Assembly (NCBI GenBank): GCA_036526135.1
Contig: DATCZA010000067.1
Location: 1 to 35,889 of the forward strand
Source: UBA2965 sp036526135
GTDB taxonomy: Bacteria; Pseudomonadota; Gammaproteobacteria; Pseudomonadales; Azotimanducaceae
Direction: 5' to 3'
Length of the DNA: 35,889 bases
The translations under genes were made by a program, and so were the position numbers. Each line of letters starts with the position of its first letter. Within the stretch, counting starts at the first letter, position 1. Of the stretch, positions 1-8,092 are shown piece by piece. Below the pieces are notes generated by a model that was not told where the DNA came from, ran no database searches, and was given only the letters and a program-made list of their open reading frames with translations.

Positions 1-1
1 C

Positions 2-727
2 GCCGTCCCCGGCTTCAACGCCAGCGCAGATTCTCACGCTTCGCCGCCTGTCCAGCCCGCCCTGGAAGCATTTTTCTGCAACTACAACCCGGGAAAAGAT
101 CGCGACGATCTCGACTCGGCCACCAACTTCTACATGAAACAGGCAAAGAAAGCCGGTTTCACGACGCCCAACGCGTTTTTGTGGACCCATAACAAAGGAA
201 CGGCTCCTGCGGACATCGTATGGATGAACGTGCATGAAAGCCTTGTTGCCTACGGTGCGTCAGACGATGCGGCCGCGGCGTCCAGCGAGATGGCCGATGT
301 CAATGATCGGTACGATTCGGTGGCGACCTGCCAGGCCGGCCTGGGAATTGGCACTCCGATCATCACGCCCGATCCCGCGGCGGCCGGCCTGGAGATGTCC
401 ACGCTCGCCGCGTACGCGTGTACTTTCCGCCATGGGGTCGGACCTGACGCCCTGGTGGATCTTCGCAACCATATCCGGGAGACGAACGAAGGAATGGGTG
501 ATGCGGGCTTGGCCGCGGCGTTCCAGATCGAGCCGATGACCGGGGGCGCGAACGCGTCCGATGTGGTTTTCGTGGCTGTCGCAGAAAGCACCGAAGCGTG
601 GGCCGCCAACCTGGCGATGCTCAACAGCACGCCCGCAGGGCAATCGCTGGTACGTCATTTCAACATGGTCGTCGACTGCGACATGAACCTGTGGTGGTCC
701 GAGCAGGTCGTGGGCGGAGAGGGCTGA
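2..727 (+). CDS. Unknown protein, 5'-truncated by the window edge
   Basis: The reading frame is open from base 2, with no start codon before the ATG at 134, so the beginning of the gene lies outside the window; the visible part is about 241 residues ending at TGA 725-727. The codons before 134 read as ordinary protein (Ala-Val-Pro-Gly-Phe-Asn...), so the ATG at 134 is internal. I do not recognise the family. Visible traits are a few scattered cysteines, several Trp residues (FLWTHNKG, DIVWMNVHESL, NLWWSEQ) and no membrane segment. A repeated layout of short hydrophobic strands and helices is compatible with a soluble or secreted protein, but no catalytic motif stands out. It is followed by a weak hairpin and a 313-base gap, so it probably ends its transcription unit. 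Confidence 0.75.
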   Translation, partial: AVPGFNASADSHASPPVQPALEAFFCNYNPGKDRDDLDSATNFYMKQAKKAGFTTPNAFLWTHNKGTAPADIVWMNVHESLVAYGASDDAAAASSEMADVNDRYDSVATCQAGLGIGTPIITPDPAAAGLEMSTLAAYACTFRHGVGPDALVDLRNHIRETNEGMGDAGLAAAFQIEPMTGGANASDVVFVAVAESTEAWAANLAMLNSTPAGQSLVRHFNMVVDCDMNLWWSEQVVGGEG

Positions 728-1040
728 AGCACCGCCGGATCATCGTCCATCAGTACCGGCCTCCTCGGGGGCCGGTCGTCTTGACGGACAGCGCTGCAAG
801 AGCCCTGTGTTCGCTCCTGAACGGGGGAGCGTCGGAGCTATTGATATCTCTTTCGACCAGCGGGAAGACGCCTATTCCCACGAGCACTTCGCCGTGCACG
901 ATCACGCCATTTTGGGTTTCCTCAACACGCCCGGCGGCGGCTTGAGAACCAGAAGAACGGAAGCCCAGCGTTACGCTGCTTGACGGGTCGCCAGCACCGG
1001 ATGTGTGAAGAGACGTCGTCAGCCCGCTCCCTGAAGTATT
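728..1040. other. 313-base gap with one possible short ORF
   Basis: This gap separates the first gene from the convergent rpoD gene. It holds the hairpin at 755-776. It also holds a protein-like frame on the plus strand from GTG 807 to TGA 983 (58 residues, including the stretches AIDISFDQRED and HDHAILGFLNT). That frame has no convincing ribosome binding site, and the frame is open well upstream without an ATG, so it could be a gene remnant rather than a live gene. Bases 915-940 resemble 27818-27843 (23 of 26 identical). Confidence 0.3.
755..776 (+). terminator. Weak hairpin after the first gene
   Basis: A 7-bp GC-rich stem (ACCGGCC pairing with GGCCGGT, 8-base loop) lies 28 bases after the stop codon at 727. 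No run of T follows, so intrinsic termination would be weak; it may only be a 3'-end stabilising hairpin. Confidence 0.35.
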
Positions 1041-2826
<1,786 letters not shown>

Positions 2827-2855
<29 letters not shown>

Positions 2856-3000
2856 CGGGCTGCACGACCGAGGCGTCGCTCGGCGTGGAGTCATTCGGGC
2901 TTTGGCGCTCAGCCTGCTTGCGCTGTCGCTTTGCTTCAAGCTTGGCTTGCTTGGCGAGTTGGCGTCTGCGTTTCTCGGCTGAGTAGTTCGGCTTTCGCAA
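2827..3000 (-). CDS. Small Lys/Arg-rich protein (57 aa), TTG start, overlaps rpoD start
   Basis: A 57-residue frame starts at TTG 3000 and ends at TAG 2827-2829. A clear GGAGG at 3010-3014 lies nine bases before the start. The N-terminal 32 residues are strongly basic and helical (RKPNYSAEKRRRQLAKQAK, then EAKRQRKQAERQ); the remainder is acidic and Pro/Ser-rich (SPNDSTPSDASVVQPDEVS). As I recall, short proteins beginning RKPNY..EKR are common in Proteobacteria, usually annotated as hypothetical; I know no function for them. The basic helix would suit nucleic-acid or ribosome contact, which is inference only. The gene overlaps the rpoD start by 29 bases in another frame. Because rpoD has no ribosome binding site of its own, translation of this gene probably opens or feeds rpoD translation. 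Confidence 0.75.
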
Positions 3001-3064
3001 GTTTCCGGTCCTCCGTTTTGCGGTGAGTCGTTTCCTGACGGGTTCCTACCGTGGGGCCGCACGA

Positions 3065-3082
3065 GTTGAACAAGCGTTCAAC
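3065..3082. promoter_or_regulatory. 18-bp perfect dyad upstream of the small gene and rpoD
   Basis: GTTGAAC-AAGC-GTTCAAC is a perfect inverted repeat with a 4-base loop, 65 bases upstream of the TTG at 3000 and 54 bases past the RRM gene's stop. There is no T-run, so an operator is as likely as a terminator. Its core GAAC-N4-GTTC resembles the LexA box of Gram-positive bacteria, but the gammaproteobacterial CTG-N10-CAG form is not present. Confidence 0.4.
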
Positions 3083-3135
3083 AGGTGGCGCAACGCCCCG
3101 CGGCAGAAGCGTGCTCCGGTGGCACTACCGTAGGA

Positions 3136-3396
3136 TCAGAATCTGCCCGCGCGTTTTGGCTTGTCGCTCGCCTGGTCGACTTTCAATTGCCGCGAATCGA
3201 CCGTTTTACCGTTCAGCTCGGAAATGGCCCGCCTGGCATCGGCATTCTCCATCTCGACGAAACCGAAGCCGCGCGACCGACCGGTGTCTCGATCCTGGAC
3301 GACGTTTGCCGACACGACAGGACCGATCGCGGCGAACATTTCCTCCAGATCGGCGTTCGTCGTGCTCCAGGGCAGGTTGCCCACATACAGTTTCAC
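3136..3396 (-). CDS. RRM-domain RNA-binding protein, copy 1
   Basis: An 86-residue protein that is essentially a single RNA recognition motif. RNP2 is LYVGNL (residues 3-8) and RNP1 is RSRGFGFVEM (about 40-49), with the exposed aromatic residues that stack on RNA; a short basic tail (KPKRAGRF) ends it. Such proteins bind single-stranded RNA, and bacterial members are often cold- or stress-induced (family knowledge). It starts with GTG at 3396, preceded by AAGGAG about 7 bases upstream. It is paralogous to the gene at 6400-6657 and divergent from the helicase at 3817. The 5' leader is about 175 bases long and its promoter-proximal 83 bp is conserved with the paralogue, which suggests shared regulation. 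Confidence 0.93.
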   Translation of the reverse strand: MKLYVGNLPWSTTNADLEEMFAAIGPVVSANVVQDRDTGRSRGFGFVEMENADARRAISELNGKTVDSRQLKVDQASDKPKRAGRF

Positions 3397-3506
3397 GGAC
3401 TCTTCTCCTTGCTCGTTGCTCCGAGCTCAATCGCACGTATTCCCTGGTTCAATCAATTAGCGCGGATGTGTATTTCTGTCGACGTCAGTGCCGACGGTTA
3501 GGTGTC

Positions 3507-3589
3507 AGAAGCGATTACCGAAGTGCGGCCAGAGTCGAAACTCGGAAGGAAAATCGGAGCAGGGATTCTTAACGGTCCTAAGTTTACGC
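3507..3589 (-). promoter_or_regulatory. Conserved promoter and 5' leader of RRM gene 1
   Basis: This block aligns with 6764-6846 upstream of the second RRM gene. Conserved pieces, in plus-strand coordinates, are 3507-3521 (13 of 15 identical), a CTCGGAAG...AAATCGGA stretch beginning at 3539, and 3580-3589 (9 of 10). The blocks lie at offsets 0, 32 and 73 in both copies, while the sequence between them has diverged. Read on the minus strand, the last piece is GCGTAAACTT, a plausible -10 (TAAACT, 3581-3586) placing the start of transcription near 3574. The other two would lie in the mRNA leader and could form a structured regulatory RNA. Confidence 0.6.
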
Positions 3590-3816
3590 TATTTTCTCCG
3601 GAAAAGCGTGCGGTTGTTGGCCTGCGAACAAATTTGGTTCCTTGACTTCCCGGGGCGGGCCTGTCAGTGTGCCTGCCGCGTGTCGATCGCGCGGTCTGTT
3701 CGTCCGAACGACCTTCTCGACTCACTTAACCAACGCCGTATTCGCTCTCGCGCGTCAGCAGTCACGGCAACGATGCTCGGTCGCACTGTGCGTTGTCGAG
3801 CATCAAAGGAAAACAC

Positions 3817-5103
3817 TTGACCACATCACAATTTGCTTCCCTCGGGATCGGCGCTTCCTTGTGCCGGGCCCTGGCCGACATCGGCTACGAAAGACCGACC
3901 CCCATTCAAGCGCAAGCGATTCCCGAGCTGCTCGCCGGTGAAGATCTGCTGGGCATTGCCCAGACCGGCACCGGCAAGACGGCGGCGTTCGCACTACCCA
4001 TTCTCGAGATGCTCGAGGCGAAACGGCTGAAGGCCGATCCTAGACGCCCGAAGGCTCTCATTCTTGCTCCCACCCGGGAGCTGGCGGCACAGATACGCGA
4101 CGAGGTCGCGAGTTTTGCCCGGCACACACGCGTGCGCCATGCCTGCATCTTCGGCGGCGTCGGCCATAACCCTCAGATCAAAGCTCTGGCGAAGGGGGTC
4201 GAAGTCCTCGTAGCGACGCCTGGGCGTCTGCTGGATCTGGCCGAGAGCGGCTACGTCGAAATGAACGATATCTCTCACCTGGTCCTCGATGAGGCCGACC
4301 GGCTTCTTGACATGGGCTTCATTCGCGATGTCAAGAGGATCATTCGGCTGTTGCCGCGCGAACGACAGTCGCTGCTTTTCTCTGCGACGATGCCCAGGGA
4401 AGTCGCCGATCTTGCTGCCGAGATCCTCCGTCGCCCCGTCCGCGTGGATGTGTCGCCGAAAGAGGTCACCGTGGAGCAGGTCGAGCAGGGCGTGCTTCTG
4501 GTCGGTAACGATCGAAAGCAGGCAGCCTTGCAGAAGATGCTGTTTGATCCGGGCGTCAGCCGGGCTATTGTTTTTACCCGCACGAAACACGGCGCGAATC
4601 GTGTTGCTAAGAAGCTCGAAGGCGCGGGTATCGCCGCAGAAGCCATCCATGGAAACAAGTCGCAGAATGCGAGAACGCGCGCGCTGGCTCGTTTCAAAGC
4701 GGGCGATGCGTGGGTGCTCGTTGCGACCGACATTGCGGCCCGAGGCATCGATATCGACAGCATCTCTCATGTCATCAACTTCGAGCTGCCCCATGAGCCG
4801 GAGAGCTACGTTCACCGGATCGGTCGCACGGCGCGCGCCGGGGCCAGCGGAGTGGCTTGGTCGCTGGTAGACCCTTCGGAGATGAAACGCCTGAAGGCCA
4901 TCGAGCGGCTGACCAAGGTGCTTCCGACGCGTCTCGAAGCTCTGAATCTGGAAGGTGTAGCCGAATACGGCGAACGGTCCGCTCCGAGCAGCGAGCACCA
5001 CGGCCGCCAGCAGTTGGCAGACGGTGGCAGCGGTTCGGGGCGCGGCAACGGACGCGGTCGCAAGCGCGGTCGCCGGGGATCTCAGCCGCGAAGGGCAGCC
5101 TGA
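3817..5103 (+). CDS. rhlE: DEAD-box RNA helicase, RhlE type
   Basis: ATP-dependent RNA helicase, 428 residues. All the family motifs are present in order: Q motif (F..LG...PTPIQ), motif I AQTGTGKT, Ia PTRELAAQI, II DEAD (VLDEADRLLDMGF), III SAT, IV IVFTRTK, V VATDIAARGIDID and VI HRIGRTARAG. The core ends near residue 385, followed by a Gly/Arg-rich tail (GRGNGRGRKRGRRG) typical of RNA contact. The HVINFELP...YVHRIGRTARAG form and length suit RhlE. The start chosen is TTG 3817, with AAAGGA six bases upstream; TTG 3793 is in frame but has no ribosome binding site. It is divergent from an RRM gene, a pairing that suggests cold adaptation, ribosome assembly or mRNA decay. The 420-base gap to the RRM start contains no other gene; a TTGACT at 3642 lacks a good -10. 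Confidence 0.93.
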   Translation: MTTSQFASLGIGASLCRALADIGYERPTPIQAQAIPELLAGEDLLGIAQTGTGKTAAFALPILEMLEAKRLKADPRRPKALILAPTRELAAQIRDEVASFARHTRVRHACIFGGVGHNPQIKALAKGVEVLVATPGRLLDLAESGYVEMNDISHLVLDEADRLLDMGFIRDVKRIIRLLPRERQSLLFSATMPREVADLAAEILRRPVRVDVSPKEVTVEQVEQGVLLVGNDRKQAALQKMLFDPGVSRAIVFTRTKHGANRVAKKLEGAGIAAEAIHGNKSQNARTRALARFKAGDAWVLVATDIAARGIDIDSISHVINFELPHEPESYVHRIGRTARAGASGVAWSLVDPSEMKRLKAIERLTKVLPTRLEALNLEGVAEYGERSAPSSEHHGRQQLADGGSGSGRGNGRGRKRGRRGSQPRRAA

Positions 5104-5121
5104 TTGGCTAAGGCAGCGGCG

Positions 5122-5385
5122 CTAACGCTTGTGCCTCATCAGTCGTTTACGTGTCTCGGCCCAATACTCGCCGTCCTCCGCAAGCGTGCGAATGGAGACT
5201 ACCCGTGACACCGAGCTCGGATCCTTGTGGGCTCGCACCTCCAGGATCCATTCGCCTTTCTTGAAACGTCGCACCGAGTGTTTGTCGCGACCCGGCTTCC
5301 CGCTCAGACCGACGTATTCCCAGGTCCACAGTTGATCCGGTCGCAGTCGGTCGCCGACCTCGAATGGTGCTTCCATAGCGGTCAT
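5122..5385 (-). CDS. 87-residue unknown protein coupled to a protease gene
   Basis: A small basic soluble protein with no recognised family. It contains RPDQLWTWEYVGLSGKPGRD, a Phe-Lys-Lys-Gly-Glu-Trp turn and a Lys/Arg-rich C-terminus (ETRKRLMRHKR). The mix of Trp/Tyr and alternating charged residues suggests a small beta-barrel-like fold, which is inference. The ATG at 5385 overlaps the TGA of the upstream protease gene (ATGA at 5382-5385), so the two are translationally coupled. The frame extends upstream to 5544, but only through the protease gene. It converges on the helicase gene with an 18-base gap. Confidence 0.8.
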   Translation of the reverse strand: MTAMEAPFEVGDRLRPDQLWTWEYVGLSGKPGRDKHSVRRFKKGEWILEVRAHKDPSSVSRVVSIRTLAEDGEYWAETRKRLMRHKR

Positions 5386-6146
5386 GTCTCCGTATGTTGG
5401 GTGGTTTGGCTCGGGCCGGGTAGTTCGGAGAGCGTAGGAAGAACGTCTGCAAACCAAACGCAGTTCAGGCCAAGCGCTTCGTCGACGGCGAACTCTCGCG
5501 TGCCGACGTCGAGGCGCGATGAGTGCACACCCAGGAGTGTCCATGGGAAATCGTTGTGCGTTGAGTTGTTTGGGGCCCGCATGACGACAGCCGCCCCACT
5601 CGTGCCGCGATGTGTTCGAGAATCGGTGAGAAAGTAGCCCTTGCCCTGAAATCTCAAAGCGAAGGACGAGGCGTTGATCGCGTGCCGAACCACCGGCAGA
5701 TGATGCAGCGCATCATGAAACCCGAGAGGAAACCCGACGACCAGCATGGACGTTCCAATCTCAACTGATCCTGAATCGCTCAGCAGGTCCTGAGGCGTGA
5801 AGGCGCGATAGAACGCGGATTCCGGCATCGCATCGCGCTTCAGCTCAATAGCGGCTATGTCGACGGAGCCCGCGCTGTCCTCTGCCTGCCGCCACACGCT
5901 CAGGTTGTCGTAATACAAAGGGATTGAGAAACCAACCGACTGGGTGAGGTTGTTCCGGTCGGTGTGGAGTTCGATTTCGATCCGGTCGGGGTGGTGGTTC
6001 GAAGCTTCATCGATGAGCACGTGTCGGCTCGTGACCAGAAAGAGCTGCGTTTCGCTCTGGTAGAAGAATCCGGTTGCGTTGGTCAGCGCCTGATCTTGCT
6101 GGATCGTCCTGATTCGCGTAGTCGTGAGCAGCAGTGGTTCAATCAA
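5382..6146 (-). CDS. Trypsin-like serine protease, cytoplasmic
   Basis: A 254-residue protein with a chymotrypsin-fold catalytic triad visible in the expected order: His42 in LVTSRHVL, Asp96 in SVDIAAIEL, Ser183 in HRGTSGAAVV. GFFYQ before the His and VVGFPLGF before the Ser are standard fold landmarks. There is no signal peptide or membrane anchor and no PDZ domain, so it is not a DegP/DegS-type periplasmic protease; it should act in the cytoplasm. The start is TTG 6146 with only a weak ribosome binding site. It is coupled by ATGA overlap to the 87-residue gene, which may be its substrate, inhibitor or partner. Stand-alone cytoplasmic trypsin-like proteases often serve as effectors in stress or defence modules; that role is speculative here. 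Confidence 0.85.
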   Translation of the reverse strand: MIEPLLLTTTRIRTIQQDQALTNATGFFYQSETQLFLVTSRHVLIDEASNHHPDRIEIELHTDRNNLTQSVGFSIPLYYDNLSVWRQAEDSAGSVDIAAIELKRDAMPESAFYRAFTPQDLLSDSGSVEIGTSMLVVGFPLGFHDALHHLPVVRHAINASSFALRFQGKGYFLTDSRTHRGTSGAAVVMRAPNNSTHNDFPWTLLGVHSSRLDVGTREFAVDEALGLNCVWFADVLPTLSELPGPSQTTQHTET

Positions 6147-6363
6147 CGTGGTCGCCTGGTTGTCGCCCAGAGTGCGTGATCGGTCATTCCTTTTGGGCCG
6201 AGCTTGGCATGTTCTCGCGTAGTCTATGGGATCTGCAAGCGGACCGTAGCGATGAGCGTCTCAGGGAAATGAAACATTCGTCTCTACCGTGATGCCTTAC
6301 GGGGACATGAGGCTTTCGTCGTGTTCGTCCAAGCGTGCGCGCAACCGGTCTCTGGAAGGCATC

Positions 6364-6380
6364 GGGCCGCGAAGCGGCCC
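6364..6380 (-). terminator. GC hairpin after RRM gene 2
   Basis: GGGCCGC-GAA-GCGGCCC is a perfect 7-bp stem with a 3-base loop, 20 bases past the stop codon of the second RRM gene. There is no strong T-run. The rest of the 253-base gap to the protease start shows no gene. Confidence 0.45.
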
Positions 6381-6399
6381 GGGCGTTTCCATCAGCTTC

Positions 6400-6657
6400 T
6401 CAGAATGCGGAGCTTCTCTGCTTCGACTGCGCCTCGTTCACGCGCAACGCGCGCGACTCCATCTCGTGGCCATTGAGTTTTGCGATGGCTTGTGACGCGT
6501 GATGCGCTGCCATTTCCACAAATCCAAACCCGCGAGAGCGGCCGCTATCTCTGTCAGTCACGACTTGTGCCGACTCGACGCTGCCAAAGGGAGCAAACAG
6601 GTTCTGAAGGTCGAGGTCTGTGACGCTCCAGGGAAGGTTTCCAACATATACTTTCAT
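6400..6657 (-). CDS. RRM-domain RNA-binding protein, copy 2
   Basis: An 85-residue single-RRM protein, paralogous to the protein at 3136-3396. RNP2 is VYVGNL (residues 3-8) and RNP1 is RSRGFGFVEM. The last 13 residues (NEAQSKQRSSAF region) are a short polar tail. The start is ATG 6657, with GGAG in GTCGGAGTTG seven bases upstream. It appears to be transcribed alone from a promoter near 6838, with a leader of about 171 bases whose 5' half is conserved with that of copy 1. The two proteins have diverged in loops and tail but keep the RNA-binding faces, so they may recognise related RNAs under shared control. Confidence 0.93.
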   Translation of the reverse strand: MKVYVGNLPWSVTDLDLQNLFAPFGSVESAQVVTDRDSGRSRGFGFVEMAAHHASQAIAKLNGHEMESRALRVNEAQSKQRSSAF

Positions 6658-6763
6658 TTTTCAACTCCGACTCGAATTCGAGCCTTATCTGGCGCGTGCT
6701 CCTGTTGATTGGACACGCGCGTGCGTAGACGCCGGCATGATTGCCGACAATTCGTTTTGATCT

Positions 6764-6846
6764 AGAAGCGCTTGCCGATGAACAGGCGAGGTGTGAACTC
6801 GGAAGAAATCGGAACATGGGTCCCTGAATCAGAGACAAGTATACGC
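6764..6846 (-). promoter_or_regulatory. Conserved promoter and 5' leader of RRM gene 2
   Basis: This is the counterpart of 3507-3589, with the conserved blocks at identical offsets (0, 32 and 73). On the minus strand the promoter block reads GGGCGTATACTTG, a good -10 (TATACT at 6838-6843), and the leader then carries TTCCGATTTCTTCCGAG and CGGCAAGCGCTTCT. UUCCGA (plus-strand 6799-6804 and 6809-6814) is complementary to the UCGGAG that contains the ribosome binding site (6665-6670). Confidence 0.6.
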
Positions 6847-6905
6847 CCGCGACCTCGGAATAGCCCGAACTAATTGTGTCTAGTGCGGTATGGCTCATTG
6901 ATCGA

Positions 6906-6934
6906 ATGACCATTCGCACACATCGGCGTATAGT
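6906..6934 (+). promoter_or_regulatory. Candidate promoter of the cysteine-repeat gene
   Basis: ATGACC (-35, 4 of 6), a 17-base spacer and TATAGT (-10, 5 of 6) lie about 150 bases before the gene at 7089. The -10 sits in ATCGGCGTATAGTGG, nearly identical to the block before the rsbU-like operon. The leader between holds a tiny frame (ATG 6952, 30 codons) after GGGGAGG, of doubtful significance. Confidence 0.45.
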
Positions 6935-7088
6935 GGGGAGGTTCCTTGAATATGCACGTGTGTGTTTTTTGCGCCCCACACCTGCGGCCGAAGCGGGCCT
7001 CTCATCGAATAGCCCTTACGCAACAACTTCCGTCGTCATCCTGAGCCCCATGTTAGACGCGGAACACATTCGATGAGGAATGCTGATC

Positions 7089-8039
7089 ATGAGAACTTTG
7101 ACGATGCTGCCCCCGTGGTTGGCGTGGATGGGTGTGGCTGGCGCTGCGCTGTTGCTGGCGTTCAGCAGCTTCGACCCCACTGTAGCCGCACTGGCACTCA
7201 GTGCCATTGGCGTGCTTGCTGTACACGCGTTACTAAAAGCGCGATCTGATGGCGGTTCGCTGGCACGTGAATTCTTACGCTGTGTTGCGCCCGGTCTGGG
7301 CATGCTGCTGATACTGGGCGCCAATGCTGCGGAGGGTGAGGTGCCGTCAAACGCAACTGCGAAATCCTACGGCTCAGGTTGGGCCTGCGACGCCGGCTAC
7401 AGGAGATCCGCCGGAGACTGCCTGCCGGTAGCCGTGCCGGAGCACGCGTACCCGACAAGCGACAGCTATGGACGCGGCTGGGAGTGTCGGCATGGATTCA
7501 AGCGAGACAATGAGCGTTGTTTACCCGTTCAGCTTCCCGGCAACGCCTACGTTGATGCGTCGGGCACGGGTTGGGATTGCGATCGCGGATTCGATAAAGT
7601 TGATGATCGTTGCGTCGCGATCTCGGTGCCGACCAAGGGCTATCTTGTTAGTGCTTCCTATGGCCCGGGGTGGCAGTGCGAGCGTGGTTATCGACGTGAC
7701 GGGGAAACGTGCGTCGCCATAGCGGTTCCGGAGAACGGCTACCTGTCGGAAACCGCGCCATCAAAGCGGGGCTGGGATTGTGAGCGAGGCTTTCAGCCGA
7801 GCGACGATTCCTGCATCAGCATCGCGGTTCCGCAGAACGCTTACCTGTCCGAGCCGAGCAAGTATGGCAACGGCTGGAAATGCGACCGAGGCTTCGCGAA
7901 ATCTGGGGATGGTTGCCTGGTCGTGTCGGTACCTGAGAATGCTCACCTGCGTTATGACGGCGCGAGCTGGGAATGTGACAAGCCGTTCCGCGAACGCAAC
8001 GGGGCGTGCATGGACCGAAATCTTGTGTTATCCAGATAG
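7089..8039 (+). CDS. Membrane-anchored protein with seven two-cysteine repeats
   Basis: A 316-residue protein with hydrophobic segments at about residues 8-27, 31-49 and 64-80; the third ends in ALA-like ANA-AEG, resembling a signal cleavage site. From residue 93 to the end come seven imperfect repeats of about 31-36 residues with the pattern YG.GW.C..GY....... C..I.VPE.AYL. Each repeat has two cysteines, which would suit disulfides in the periplasm or on the surface. The start chosen is ATG 7089, which has GAGGA at a workable distance; ATG 7080 would be almost on top of it. I cannot name a family or function. The gene stands alone and converges on the PAS lipoprotein gene, with 53 bases between. 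Confidence 0.8.
   Translation: MRTLTMLPPWLAWMGVAGAALLLAFSSFDPTVAALALSAIGVLAVHALLKARSDGGSLAREFLRCVAPGLGMLLILGANAAEGEVPSNATAKSYGSGWACDAGYRRSAGDCLPVAVPEHAYPTSDSYGRGWECRHGFKRDNERCLPVQLPGNAYVDASGTGWDCDRGFDKVDDRCVAISVPTKGYLVSASYGPGWQCERGYRRDGETCVAIAVPENGYLSETAPSKRGWDCERGFQPSDDSCISIAVPQNAYLSEPSKYGNGWKCDRGFAKSGDGCLVVSVPENAHLRYDGASWECDKPFRERNGACMDRNLVLSR
7365..8036 (+). repeat. Seven tandem Cys-repeat units within the gene
   Basis: Degenerate in-frame units of about 95-110 bp, each encoding a GW.C..G[YF] half, a second Cys about 11 residues later, then [IV].VPE.[AG]Y. The last unit is shortened and lacks the VPE part. The units differ at the DNA level, so the array is old rather than freshly amplified. 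Confidence 0.8.
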
Positions 8040-8092
8040 GCGCCGTCCTCCATTCCTGGTCGCGCCTCAGGTTTTGTCAGGTCGCGAAGGTG

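Noticed and set aside
2856..3062. Extension of rpoD to a 673-residue protein
   Set aside because: The extra 69 residues do not resemble sigma-70 region 1.1 and overlap the better supported small basic gene in another frame.
3065..3082. Gammaproteobacterial LexA box upstream of rpoD
   Set aside because: The dyad lacks CTG-N10-CAG; only the Gram-positive-like core is present, so LexA control is not claimed.
3642..3670. Helicase promoter from TTGACT at 3642
   Set aside because: The hexamer 17 bases downstream (CAGTGT) matches the -10 consensus at only two positions.
3793..3816. TTG 3793 as helicase start
   Set aside because: It has no ribosome binding site; TTG 3817 has AAAGGA at the right distance and fits family N-termini.
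3994..5001. 335-residue minus-strand frame opposite the helicase
   Set aside because: It is a shadow of the helicase gene, with no domain sense and no ribosome binding site.
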